Part shown: positions 12,696-24,418 of the stretch, piece after piece
Position numbering within the stretch: the first letter of the stretch is position 1
How the letters are laid out: every line of letters starts with the position of its first letter
Origin: Lineus longissimus
Taxonomy: Eukaryota > Nemertea > Pilidiophora > Heteronemertea > Lineidae
Assembly (NCBI RefSeq): GCF_910592395.1
Contig: NC_088313.1
Coordinates: 16,262,437-16,322,436 of the forward strand
Direction: 5' to 3'
DNA length: 60,000 nt
Made by a program: the position numbers and the translations under genes
The notes under the pieces: generated by a model
Database searches by the model: none
The model's input: the letters and a program-made list of their open reading frames with translations, nothing else
Told to the model about the DNA's origin: nothing

Positions 12696-12920
12696 ATGTT
12701 CTATCAAAAGATCGTCTGGTCTATCCTATATATCTCTCTCTTGGCAATCGAATTAATCTGTCGCAAAAGGCTCGGACTATTTCTCCAGAGGGAGCTAGAT
12801 TTACTTCCACGCCAGGCTGAATATAAAGAATTGCTGTTTTCTCTGCGAGGCCTTTGCTTGATTGAATCAGAAGCGACCCATACATGTATGGGCCGCTTTG
12901 GATTGAAGCAACTGCAATGA
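12696..12920 (+). CDS. Candidate small secreted or membrane protein, unknown
   Basis: An ATG in acceptable context (ACAAAATG) opens a 74-residue frame. The first ~22 residues (MFYQKIVWSILYISLLAIEL) are hydrophobic and resemble a signal peptide or anchor. An RKR basic cluster follows, and two further cysteines lie near the C-terminus. A secreted peptide precursor is one reading, but there is no amidated peptide repeat or known motif. The opposite strand is also open across this segment. The nearest AATAAA is about 550 bp downstream, near 13470. This could be chance. Confidence 0.18.
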   Translation: MFYQKIVWSILYISLLAIELICRKRLGLFLQRELDLLPRQAEYKELLFSLRGLCLIESEATHTCMGRFGLKQLQ

Positions 12921-15055
12921 AAACCAATTCAAAATTCCTATTTGGGTTTAATTGCTATGTATCCCCAGCTAACCAATCTGTCCTCAGCCTGGCTTCTCCA
13001 TAGCCTACCTCCCTGCACCCAGCTTCCAGCTTACTGTCTAAATGGGAACGAAGAAAAGGAACCAGAAGAATGTGTTTCCAGGCTTTCTGCATCTCTCCAT
13101 TGTGTTCAGGAAGCATGGACATTTTTAAACATACGGTTGCCTGGTTCCTGGCCCTGGTTTCATAGCGACAATTGCGTAATCAAACTTAAAACTCACCACC
13201 GCACGTCTGAAAAATATTGGAATCGAGGCACTTACTTCCGAACATACAGGATGTCTACCAGCTTCCCATGGTTTTGCGAATGCGTTTGAAAAACCTACTA
13301 CACCTGTTGCATTATCATGATGCCTTTATAAGGCACGTTTATGTCTTGGCCAATCAGAAGCCCTCAATTATGTTTCACCACAGCAGTGTTCTGGATCTAA
13401 CCAATTGTAAGGGCCTGAGAGAATTTGAGTTAGGCTTCCAATCCCTTTTGCTTTAGGACAGGCCGTATTGAATAAACGCTCATTTCGGCGAACATTTGTA
13501 TGTCAACTCTCATCAACCTATAGATTCCAGACGAGATTGGGATAGCTCTACAGTAATAGATTCACCAATTGCCAGGTCTATGTACTAATCACAGGTTGGA
13601 AATGCTACGCAGGTGGTTGTTAGACTAGCCTAATTCGCATGGAATGACCCCCAACATGTACTTACTTGACTATCATTTGGTTGATATAGCGCGGATTTTT
13701 TGGCTGGTTTTGTGATGTGTCTGCTACATTCTGTGACCTGTCATTGCGATTTGGTTTGATTTGTGCCCACCGTGTCATCGACACAGAATTCACTGATGTC
13801 TACAGTTCGTAAGATGGGCGGATTCAGACTCCAAGATTCGTATTTCGCACAAACAGTTTCAGCATACCGAGCAGGTTTCGCAAGTTCGAGAGGGCGAATA
13901 TGCATGTATCGGCTTTCGTAGTATAAGTATACAAAGAATCGAAGCAACAGCAAATCTCTGTGTGTTATTCTACAGATACGCTGCTCGGCACAAACGAACG
14001 AGTAGATGGTCGCAGCCTATATGGCCACAGCTAATGGTCAGGACAGTAGATGCCACTGGTCAATCTGTCTCCTGGGCCGCATGATACATCTCCTCAAATA
14101 TGCGAATTATGACCAGCAATGAAGAAGCTGTATCAGGATGGGACTGAGAGTTATTGGTGTGTGAATTGAAGTATGAACCTACATATAAGTTACATATAAG
14201 TTATATATAAGTGTATACGCGGTGCCCAAATGTGCATGGATGTAATGTGCAGGCCGATCTGTACGCTCCGTGACTGTAGGAGCCCGTTACATTGCATCCT
14301 GAGATACGCGATGGCTATCGAATGACACTGCACAAATACAAATGTACTCATCACAAATTATTCATCTGAGAAGCCATGATGTTTTCGTGTCGTCGCTGCA
14401 TAATCTGTCGCCAGTATTGTTGATCAGCATCAATCATGATCATTGGCAAAGCGATGATGATGATGCCGTTGTTTCCAATCCAGAAGCGGATTTATAGTTG
14501 ATAACTGTATACATTTCCGCGCCCACGCAATAATTGACATTTTCTGGCAGAAACCTCGCTGGTAATGATTATTTCATTTTGTAATTCTGGGCTTGCCTGA
14601 TTTAGAAGCAATTTCCAAGTAAGGATGACCTGACAATTCTGGACAGTTTACAAATAACTCCATTTGCCCGGATTTTCTAAGATGAAATTCAACTCACTTC
14701 CCCAACCTTCAACGGCCGGCCATGAGACAAAGCATCCTTAAGCATAAAGATGAGTATTATCTTCCGAAATGCCCTCCCAAGATGACGCATGACGGGTCCG
14801 CTATAATGACTCAGGAAAATATTTGGGATAACGTCAGTCCATATTGGTTCTTTCTTCACTCTCTTGATTGGACCAGAGAGTCTATTTGTCATCCAGGACT
14901 TTATTTGCTGCGTGGCTGACCTTGCATGTATATGTGTATATGTCTCTGGTCTTGCGTCCCGATCGGATGCTGGCATAAGTTTGAATGATGGAACAGATAT
15001 GTTATGAGGATGATGATGATGTATTAGTCGTCTTGCTCCACGTGGTGTTCCAAAG
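12921..15055. other. Intergenic, no supported gene
   Basis: The stretch contains a short ACATATAAGTT tandem motif around 14180-14212. A minus-strand AATAAA (TTTATT at 14900-14905) may end the candidate transcript above it. Other open frames are not protein-like. Confidence 0.45.
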
Positions 15056-15192
15056 CTATGACCAGGCCAAACCCACGGTAACAGCCGAGCCGAGGCCAAG
15101 CAATTTGTCAGCATCTGATGAGTTGCCGAGAGGGTTGAAGCGTGTGCTCATTGCGACGAACAAACTGCAGAGTTGCCCAATAGTAAGTCCCG
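15056..15192 (-). CDS. Candidate terminal coding exon of a membrane protein
   Basis: On the minus strand an acceptor TTGTTTACAG abuts position 15192. The exon enters in phase (two bases complete a split codon), encodes 44 residues and ends with TAG at 15058-15056. An AATAAA signal lies ~150 bp downstream (14905-14900), as expected for a terminal exon. The peptide begins GLTIGQLCSLFVA, a small-residue-rich hydrophobic helix, then a polar stretch and a second hydrophobic run at the C-terminus. The first helix loosely recalls the final helix of equilibrative nucleoside transporters, but I could not find the exon that should precede it, so the family is not assigned. Confidence 0.3.
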
Positions 15193-18100
15193 CTGTAAAC
15201 AATAAATTGAATGCCCCTCTCGGGTCGTGACTTGGCTTCGATTCCCGATCAGTGCTCGTCTTCATGTTGTGAAAAAGTGGGCGTCTGACGGCGTATGTTC
15301 GCTCTGAGGTATCTAGTTACATAACAGTTAACACTAGAGCTAAACTGTCCTGAAATCTGCACAGAATCCTCAGGCGGAGTATGGCAATGTCGAACTCCCC
15401 GTAAAAAGACAACAACCATCTATAGTCGGTATGGTTTATTACAAACATGACATGAATGGCGTATGGGTTATGGCGGCAAGTGGTACAGTATTCATCAGAA
15501 CCGTGATCACGCATGAAGGACTCAAGCGCACCAACCCAAAAGGAAAACGGAATAGTCGTACTCCTCAAGGAAACTGAGTGGAGAATCTCGTGTGGGGAGA
15601 TGGGGTCCAAATTGATGCCGTTCCCTCAACAGACGCACCGCTCTAATGGTTTTTATACTCAATTATTGCAAATGGTATGCCTTCGACAAAGGCGTTATGA
15701 TTGAGCGGGCAGATGGCATGGAGCTCTTATAATGGCGTATGCGCTTCGGCACTAATCATATCACCTATTTAAGTCCAATCGAGGATATATATATCACAAG
15801 ATGGCGGAAGTAAAAAACGAATGACACATAAGGACGTCATTTTGCGTGAAGGTACCTTCGCTAGGGGAAATACATGTAATTGAAAGTCAGTTTTGCCTGA
15901 GGCACTGTCTGATGAAGCAGCCTATGAGATAACTTGAGACCTAGATTCTATTCAAACACGGGATGCTGTACATCCTCAGATCTGAGGTATCCCTTCAGGT
16001 CTGAGGAAGATCTTCAGAAAGAGCGGTGATCCGTGACTGGTTTAAACCAGAATTCATGTTCGAAAATTCGTGGTTTTTCGAGAATGGATGGCTTCCAACG
16101 GAGCCTCAAGTGCGTGACGGGGTTAACCTACATCATTCTTACATCCAACAATTGATAAAGTAGGGCTGGGTTACCTCCCTACATCCATTTATTCATTTGG
16201 ATATTCACCGTTTATCGAGTTTCGGATCAAGCGCCCCCAAATCGACACCATCACCAATATAATCTCATTGGAAGAAGTAGCTGTTCCAGCTCACTACACA
16301 ATGGCGCCATTGACTTGCTCAAGTGTTATCTTCACAGGACCTGTCTCTGATCGTATAATCAATATCGCCAACACCGAAACTTAACAAAGATTTGATCAAT
16401 ACGGTCCAAGACGTCCCATCAAGTTGTCAGACACCTGACTTAACCATCTGACCGTCACTATGGGCTTGGGAATTGCTTTCGTCAAGGAATACCGACATTT
16501 ATTCATAGAAGAACGACGTTTAGGCTGACATCGCGAGTTGAGGTGATTTAATCGGGAATCTCAACAGACTGTTGCTCAAAGAGCGTATGTCCAAAATGCG
16601 GTGAACGTGAGTTGGGCCATATAGATTTTAAGGGTTCTAGAAAACAAGGAATCCTAAGGAATGCCAAGGTGTCGGATTTATTTGACAAGGAGGATAATGT
16701 GCCTATTCGACTCTTTTCTGTCCTGTAGTAGAATGGCCGGGATAGTTTATCCTATTGATATAGCTCACGAGTGGTGTATAGTCTCTCGGCTGAACTCACC
16801 TCATGCTGATGAATCGACTCGAATGCCTTTCCTTTAGTCTAGGGCAGGATTTTGAGCAAATGCACGACAGGGAAAAGTTAAAAAGCTTCATGATAAAAAT
16901 CGCGGAATACCCAGCTGGCGTTATTCCGCAGAATGCTGTGAAGACGTAAAAACAATATAATGAAATAGAGTAAAAAGGTATTTCGTTCGTTTGAGTAATT
17001 ATTTCTCCACTGCTTAACTGCATAATGTATGGAAATATCCCCGCAAAAAATACCTTTAACAAATAGTGGGATTGATGTTTTCTAATGAATTTCTGTTCAG
17101 TCTGGCTGAAAATTGAATGGTTTGTTCTTCACTCATGAGGCAGATTTGTCAATTTGCGTACTGCAATTACAGGTTGCTGTTTTTGGACTCGGGGAACATT
17201 ACATCAGTGCGCGCTGGTATTGCTTCAGAGCGGGCTTTCTAGGATGAATTAAAAGACTGCGTCCTTGATCAAACGCACCGTGTTCAATAACACTCAATAG
17301 ATCATGTTGCTTTAGTAGCCGGTTTCTGGGTTGAAAATTGTCCTGATTATTTTTAATATGTCACGTCAACTCATTTGCAACATCTTGCTCTTTCATGCTA
17401 AAATGTCATTGGTTAGCGTTAAATATCCATCGTTTTGATGACGTCAAAATTCAAAAGCTAACTTTACCCGCAATGTTGCCACCATGGGATGTGCATATAC
17501 ATGAACGAGGTAACATTATTGCTTCTGACAGTTTTGCAATTTGTGTGACGGATTAGGTGATGAATTTCGTCTTAGGTTTTGCATTTCGCTTTGTTAATCT
17601 TGTTATGGCCGTGTGAGATGCTATCAAGAACTGTCTGAGATAAGACGTTGAAGATTATACTTTCAATATCAAATTTGTCCATGCCATAGGTGTTGATTGA
17701 ACCAGTATATATTCGAAAATCAGTTCCTAACTGACTTAGTCAAATCAAATTTTTATCAAAATTAGTGTTTACCCTGTGCAATCAGCCCAATGATTGCCAT
17801 GTCAGAAAGTACGAAATATATGTAGTTTATTCTTTAGGATTTGATCTTTAGCATATAGCAGCTACCATTCCTGTGTTGTCAGACCCATCAGCGTATATAT
17901 TTTGTCGCAGAGCATACCCTGGAGTGAAGCTGTAATTCAGATTTTTTGCGAGTGTTTGTTGTACACGGATCAGCAGAGACTGAGCCCTTGATGAAAGTGG
18001 CACCCGTCAGTGAAATAATTTTTCCTATTTTGAAAACACCGCTGAACTTATACAACATGATTAATTCCTGACACACATCATGTTTCCGTGACAGCTTGAC

Positions 18101-19337
18101 TCACTTCTTTGCTCGCAAAGGCGCTTAAATCTTTCCTAATGGTTTGAAATGATCTTTATGTGTAAACTTGACTGAGTTTTATTTTTGTATCAGCTTTTTG
18201 TGGCAGGTTTCTCTGGATTTAAGGGCGTTGAAAATCGGTCCTCTTATAACAAGAAGGCGATCAGAAATCGCAGGCTGGAATTGGAAATTATCTGTTTTAG
18301 TCTGATAAAGGCGGCCATCTTTGATTTGAGGCAAAACGTAGGTTGGTCTTAACGTTTTAGGAAAAAGATTATGGTTTTATTCACCAAAAATGTGTTGTAA
18401 ACACCGCAGACACATGCCTCCTCCATTATTGCCATTGGTAGCAAGAGAAACACTTGTCGGAACCAGAAAAGACACAAACAAGACTCCACAATAAATCCCT
18501 CCAATTGTGAGCGTTAACTCAATTAAACCAAATAACATCATTTACTCAAATTTAAGAATGAAATTATTCGGTGAAATTACAGATCAAACGATCCAGTCTT
18601 TAGACACCATTTCTTTATCTACTGTTATTCCCTAAGGCATACTTGGAGATTTCTATGGGGAAACGTGTCCTTCCTGCTAATCGCTGCGAGATTTCCATTT
18701 GCGCTTGTTGTAATTGGATATAATTGCTGATTATTCCCGACAGAGATGAGAGAGGGGCGAGATGATAGGACGGTTATTCACCCTACAAGACGATAGAACA
18801 AAGCGAAAACCAATTTTACTTACCAATAACACATAAAAAGGAAACCATAACAACTTAAGTTTAAGTATTCTTGCCGAAGCTTCTTCAATGCAACCGACAC
18901 GTAAGGTGCACTTTTCACTATAAGAGCACAACGCCACTTGCTCTTGTGAATATTTTACTCGTTGTTTGGTAGAGCCGAGGTCTAAATGCAATTTGCAGTT
19001 GTTCGCTCCCTGGGTTCTGTTTGGAGACTTGAAAAAGCCCGGCCACCAACACATCGGTGCCAGCGGCCCTGGAGTGGACTAAGCTTTGTGCACCTCAATT
19101 CTTCATAATAGCTTTTCATAACATTAGCATCATGTCTTGTATCATACCTTATGAAAGAAAGGATGCCTCACTCGAGGGTACAAAGCTCTGTGTATGGCAG
19201 TGCGTCATTACTGTTGCTACAACCTTTGAGACAGCTTTTTCATATGATAACTTAATCATCTTTAAAATGAATAGGGAAGAAGAACAAGCGGAGCGCCTGC
19301 AGCAACCCTACCCTGCGGTCGATGCTGACCTCTCCCG
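15193..19337. other. Intergenic or intronic, no supported gene
   Basis: An AAGATGGCGGAAG word sits at 15798. Nested palindromes lie around 15974-16020 (CCTCAGATCTGAGG and relatives) and a TGGTTTAAACCA palindrome near 16038. A CRE octamer TGACGTCA occurs at 17439-17446. No coding exon is convincing. Confidence 0.45.
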
Positions 19338-19493
19338 AACATTGGCATTTGATGGTGGTCATATGTTGGTTTCTCGCTGACTCTGTATCAACATTGGCAT
19401 TTGAAGGTGGTCAGATGTTGGTTTCTCGCTGACTCTGTATTAACATTGGCATTTGAAGGGGGTCAGATTTTGGTTTCTCGTTGACTCTGTATC
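19338..19493. repeat. Tandem repeat, three copies of a 52-bp unit
   Basis: Exactly three 52-bp units start at 19338, 19390 and 19442. Each begins AACATTGGCATTTGA and ends TCTCG(C/T)TGACTCTGTAT. Copies differ at only a few positions, so the array is young. 52 is not a multiple of three, and reading frames shift between copies, so it is not a protein repeat. Confidence 0.92.
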
Positions 19494-22400
19494 TTGTTTG
19501 GCACATAATTTAACAACAATATGGCGGAGCGCAGATAGAATAATCGCCGAGTCGAGTCGCCTTTTGTCATCTCAGAGGATGCGGTGCACGAAATCGAAAG
19601 CACGACCTCAGAGTGGACAAGCGCTGATGTCGATTTCGAACGTCGATCTATTCATTGCGCCACTGTGATAGCCATAAAGATTGGTATCAAGGTGACAGTC
19701 ACAGGCTAGGCCGCAACCACGCCATTAGCCAATCAACCTGTCTCGTCTGCAGCAGGTGTCCGCTCGTCTCAATCACATTAAATATAGCTTACACGACCCA
19801 CTTTACCAACATGAAGCCTCTTACACGCACATGCTAACCAACGGAATTCGCTCATCAGCTTTCAGTTTGCTTGATTTTGCCATTGGCCATTTTGGGTAGC
19901 GAAGGACGATAGCCGTTGGAATTTCGGGAATGTTCTTTATCACAAGGGGGAATTCAATATTTCTTTCGCATTCATGAGATTTCATCAATGGTAGAATTAG
20001 CTTCCCCACCCTGTTGAAACCATCGAACTGTTGAAAGCACTGCTCTGGTAGAAATTTGAGAAATCAAGCATTTCCTATCTTGTAATAAGTCAGCTTCTAG
20101 GTAACATTCAATACGGCATTGCTCCATAAAATGTTACTATTTTTGCCTCATCTTACTGTAATAAAATCGTGTTATTCGTGCTACCTACGGCTACGCGATG
20201 TTTTATCGTAATTTAAACAAAATTGGCTTTGTTCATCCGCGGGGTATGTGGCGGTTTTATTACATCGCGACTGAGAGAGCATTGCTTACTTCCTCATCGG
20301 AAATGCATTATTGATAAACGTTTAACAAAATGGATTCAACGCTATTTCCAATCACTTCGCGAATTAGGATACAATCCTTTGATCTAATAGAAGAGGTACT
20401 TCGTTCCATTGAAAGATGCAATGAAACTGTCCATAACTTGTCAGCAATACCTTCCTTTTTGTTTGAGCGTAGAGTTGTGGAATTCTATTGTTTTGCATGA
20501 TTAGTGCACAACAAGTAAATCAATTGAACCGATTATTGAACTTGGAATGAAATTACATCTCAGCGGACCAAGTCTCATCAGTTTATCCTTATGTTCATTA
20601 ACAGTACCTTGCTTGTTTAAGAGAAGTAATGATGCCGAATCCATCCATCTTTCTTTAATGTCTAGTCGTGATACCCAACCGTTGATGTCTCTTATTCATA
20701 ATTCTCTTTATTATTGACATCACCAATGCGTAATGTAGATTTGATGAGACCCGACCATTGATGGCTTCTAGTCATTAAAATCTCATCAATATTTCCATTA
20801 TGGTGCGGGGTTTATAATCAAGCAAGTAGCAAAACACTCCCTCGGGTTCATTCTGGCACTGAGAATCCTTCAATAAATTTGTTGAGGGACTGATTCTAGG
20901 GATACTGACAGTGACTTACCCCTTTCGCAGCGAATGTTCGTCGATCGAAATAGCCACCGGCGTCTTGTATTAATAATGAAACCGTTGTAGAGGTAAACAG
21001 AAGTAGCGCTACTAAATGACGAAGTCTCCTTTCATTACCACATAGAAACATTTGCAGTCACTTGACTGGCACGCATGGCTTGCAGACTCGTGTATCAGTT
21101 CGAGTCGAAGAGCCGCGGTGCTGCAGTGACCCGGGTCTCTGAATAGCGGTCATGACCCATTACTTTGACTCTAGTGTGCCAACAAGTATTTATATAAGCA
21201 CACCAACGCAGCATGCTGAGGCTTCCAGCGGTATTGCCTCCGTAGTCTACGCCCATACAGCTGAGCAATATCAATAAATTGAGAGTCAAGATGACGATTC
21301 GCGTCAGCTTTGATTTATCACTTTCACGATAAGTCAGCTGATTGACTCAAAATCAGCTCTGGGGTTCAATCGGCTGAGTCCCTCCAACAAGCTGGCTTAC
21401 AGCTACATAAGTCCATCAAATCCAACGCGCTCCTTCCTTGATCCAATCTTGAAACTTCATACCTTGATCTTGCTTTGACCTGCCGTCTTTCCTCCAGGCC
21501 AAAGGCAAATCCTCATTCATGTAAGAACGTTAGCGCTGAGATGAAGATAGAATGACCAAGATGACAGCTACTGCGGTGTGCATGCCATCCATTACCGAGG
21601 ATTTTCTGAAATAAAAGGACGTTCATCTTTCCATTTGTTTTTTCCCGACAATTCCCCCTCTTTTTTCTCTCTCGAATATCACTTCGCGCTGCAGCAGCGC
21701 CAGACTTAGTGCCAACCTTTGATGTGGCAAAGACGCAGTCGGTAAAGCAATTAAAAAAACCCTCACATATAGCAGAATATCGTAATTGGCTTCCTAGAAT
21801 CACAGTTTCTGTTTCCAAAACGTCTTTGTGTCTATTTTAGCTGTTCGTCCGTGCGTTTTTGCGATGTGGTGTAGAATGCATTTAAAACACTCCTGGGGAC
21901 TGTCGGAGAGAACGTGGTAAAAGCTTACTTTTTCTTTGAAAAAAGCATGAGTCAATGCCAAAAGCGTTATCTAACCTTTATAAGCATGTATTTTAGAATC
22001 TATTTCGGGGATATCTGACTTCAGTATCTATGTCCCTTTGGCTATCTGTCATTACACTATTCTTACTTGGGCTAAGTATCACAATATCCTCTTAGTCAAT
22101 GGAAGCCAACGTGTTGGGAGGAGGCCCGGTGTAGCAGTCGAAAATATCCCTCAGGAAAAAGTCTCCGGCCTTATTGTATTCTGACGGATTATGCTGTATA
22201 GTTCCATAGAGTCCATGACGGTCAATACATGTACTCCAGAAATTGAAAGTGCAGCAGACTTCTCGTATCTAACCCTGGGGCTAAGTGCACTACTTAGCCG
22301 GCGTCTCGATTTCGCTACACCGGGTACGCAGTCTATGACATTTAGAGCAAAAGTGATAATTTCTTAGTGAAATAAGGGTTACACAACCCGTGCGCCTTGC

Positions 22401-23090
22401 TACATTCTGTGGGCGTTTTTTGCAGCACGTGATGAACTTATAATCCAAGTGCTGCACTGTGCAGGCTTGAAAAACTCCTTTCAAATGAAGTTAACTCTCC
22501 GCCGATTTGCTTTTGTGCCATACCATTATTTTTTACCATCTGTCTAAAGGATACAAAGCTGCGAGGCAAGACTTAAAACTGCTAAGCCACACAACTTTTC
22601 TGCATCCGCTACTGAGTCTAAAAACTTTCTGCGTAGTGCTGAAAAAGACCGGTTTTTGCGATTATTTCGTCGTTCATTGCGATTTAAGAGACAACGTGAT
22701 GACCCTAAATTAGCTTTAATAGCCTCCTAAAAACACAATTATCCAAACAAACGCTCTCTTTCGTGCTTCTTTCTCATTAAACAAACTAGTCACGTGTATT
22801 TGCAGAAGCGACATCATGTAATTGACGATGAAGTCAACATGTCGTATTTTATCTGTCACTTTAGGTAAGGTCACTGACCATGCCATGCGACTGTACAAAT
22901 TTATAAAGATGTATTGAACATTGGCATAAATTGTAAGATTGATGCTCTCCATATATGGAATTTGTGACAAAAACAAGGGTTACCATGACAGGCCATCACA
23001 GCCATCTGCAAGACAAGCAAGGCCGTAAACAGTGTTGGGAGGCAAAGAGATTCGAGGCAGAGGGCAAATCACCCATTCTGGCCCTAATGA
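19494..23090. other. Intergenic, no supported gene
   Basis: A minus-strand frame near 21095-21289 has a leucine-rich start and a short WC....TCW loop, but its stop-free region extends upstream without a clear initiator and no dibasic-processed peptide is visible. I do not call it. No other structure is notable. Confidence 0.45.
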
Positions 23091-23096
23091 TATAAA
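23090..23096 (+). promoter_or_regulatory. TATA box upstream of the small ORF at 23191
   Basis: TATAAAA lies about 100 bp before the ATG, a spacing that would leave a ~70 nt leader. Supported only by motif and position. Confidence 0.25.
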
Positions 23097-23190
23097 ACCA
23101 CGGGTAAGCTCTGACAGATTGGCTTTTTTGTCGTTTTCTGCTGACACGCACGCAAATTAGATCGTAACGGACGTGTGGGCCGTTGTAATC

Positions 23191-23397
23191 ATGGCAGCGG
23201 CGGATAAAGCGGCATGTGTATCGATTTCTGAATGCCTCGAAGAGGTACTAAGCGGATTCTGGCTTTTTCTGGCCACACCAAGGCGTGATGGTAAAAGCAG
23301 TGCCGCAGGGGCCCCATTAGTTGGGAAGGCTGAATGCAGTATGGAAAACCCTTGTTATCATTCAGTTCGAGTGGTTGGTCTCGTATTGGCTTGCTGA
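23191..23397 (+). CDS. Candidate small protein or first exon, unknown
   Basis: The chosen ATG starts MAAADKAACVSISECLEE, an N-terminus typical of cytosolic metazoan proteins (alanine-rich after the initiator). It lies ~100 bp downstream of a TATA box. The frame runs 68 residues to TGA at 23395-23397 and contains five cysteines. A possible donor GTACTA after ...CLEE could instead end a very short first exon. No domain is recognised. Composition and promoter position are the only support. Confidence 0.25.
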   Translation: MAAADKAACVSISECLEEVLSGFWLFLATPRRDGKSSAAGAPLVGKAECSMENPCYHSVRVVGLVLAC

Positions 23398-24372
23398 GAG
23401 TGATTCACCTTAAATATGAACCAGTTCAAATCCTTCATTAATTATCATCATGCCTTGTTATTGAATGAAACAGTAAACACCTGTGAATGAATAAACCCCT
23501 CCCTTCAACTGCTCGTCCTTTCATGTTCGTTGTTGTTATCAATTTGTTGGGTGAACCTTCAATTTCCTTTGATTGATTGGGTTTCCGCTATTCCGATTTG
23601 TGTAAGAATCTGCCTTTGAACAACAATGCTAGGCAATTTCATCTTCTTCGCTTTAATCAATGTGTTTGGGTTGAAGAGCAACAAACAGGATATTGCAGAT
23701 GTTATTTTCGATGGAACTGGACAATCGGTACGAAACAGTAAACAAGTGGTATATCAATTGAACATTTTATCGTGACATGCGGCAACCTTCGCGTTTCCTA
23801 ATCGGAAATAGTCGGGATGAATCGTCGGTTGTACGAATATCGCCGACATCGGCGGCGACATGTTGCTAGCGGATTAGTATTTGCCAGAGCAGTCGATTGG
23901 CTGACACATACGGTTCCCCACACGAAAAAATACAAGCATTACAGAGGCCGTACATGTACATGTACTACTCAGGCATCGTCCTTCGCCGGTCCTGAATGGT
24001 TTTAATGGTAGTTATCGTGCTGTTGGTCCAGCCACTCAAATACCTCTTGATGGGCCCAATACCATGATTCTGTTACTGATTTGGCTAATGAAGCAGCAAT
24101 CAGCGTACAAGCATTGGCTTTGTTGCAATTGTGTGCAATAAGTACCGTCAACCATGTGATTGATGTTAAAAGGTTAGAATCTGGCGATTTGGTGTTTGCG
24201 ATGACGCGTATCCTCATCAAATCATCAACCATTACATTATCTACATGTATATAACCATCCACTGATGCCATGAGCAACAAATATGTGTGCATGAAAACAT
24301 TTTTAGCTTCCCTTGACCTGCTCTGTGAATATGGAATATGTATACATGTAGATGATGTATACATGTATATAT
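23398..24372. other. Intergenic, no supported gene
   Basis: A 126-codon minus-strand frame (24002-24382) overlaps TACATGTA-type low-complexity DNA and half of the palindrome at 24373. It has no recognisable domain and I treat it as spurious. Tandem TACATGTA words occur at 23950-23965 and 24340-24370. Confidence 0.45.
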
Positions 24373-24418
24373 ATTGACACAATTAGAGACAAACACGTTT
24401 GTCTCTAATTGTGTCAAT
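24373..24418. repeat. 46-bp near-perfect palindrome
   Basis: Two 22-bp arms are exact reverse complements around a 2-bp centre: the left arm begins ATTGACACAATTAGAG and the right arm ends CTCTAATTGTGTCAAT. There are no mismatches in the arms. It is immediately preceded by AT-rich TATACATGTA repeats. Confidence 0.96.

Noticed and set aside
14689-15114. 141-codon minus-strand frame with a HHHHPHN run
   Set aside because: The histidine run comes from an ATG/GATGAT microsatellite, and the frame overlaps the better-supported exon candidate at 15056-15192 in a different frame.
21095-21289. Minus-strand frame resembling a neuropeptide precursor with a WCAYINTCW loop
   Set aside because: The hydrophobic start is short, the frame extends upstream without a defined initiator, and no dibasic cleavage or amidation site flanks the loop.
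24002-24382. 126-codon minus-strand frame
   Set aside because: Its start lies in the palindrome and TACATGTA repeats, and no domain, signal peptide or splice context is visible.
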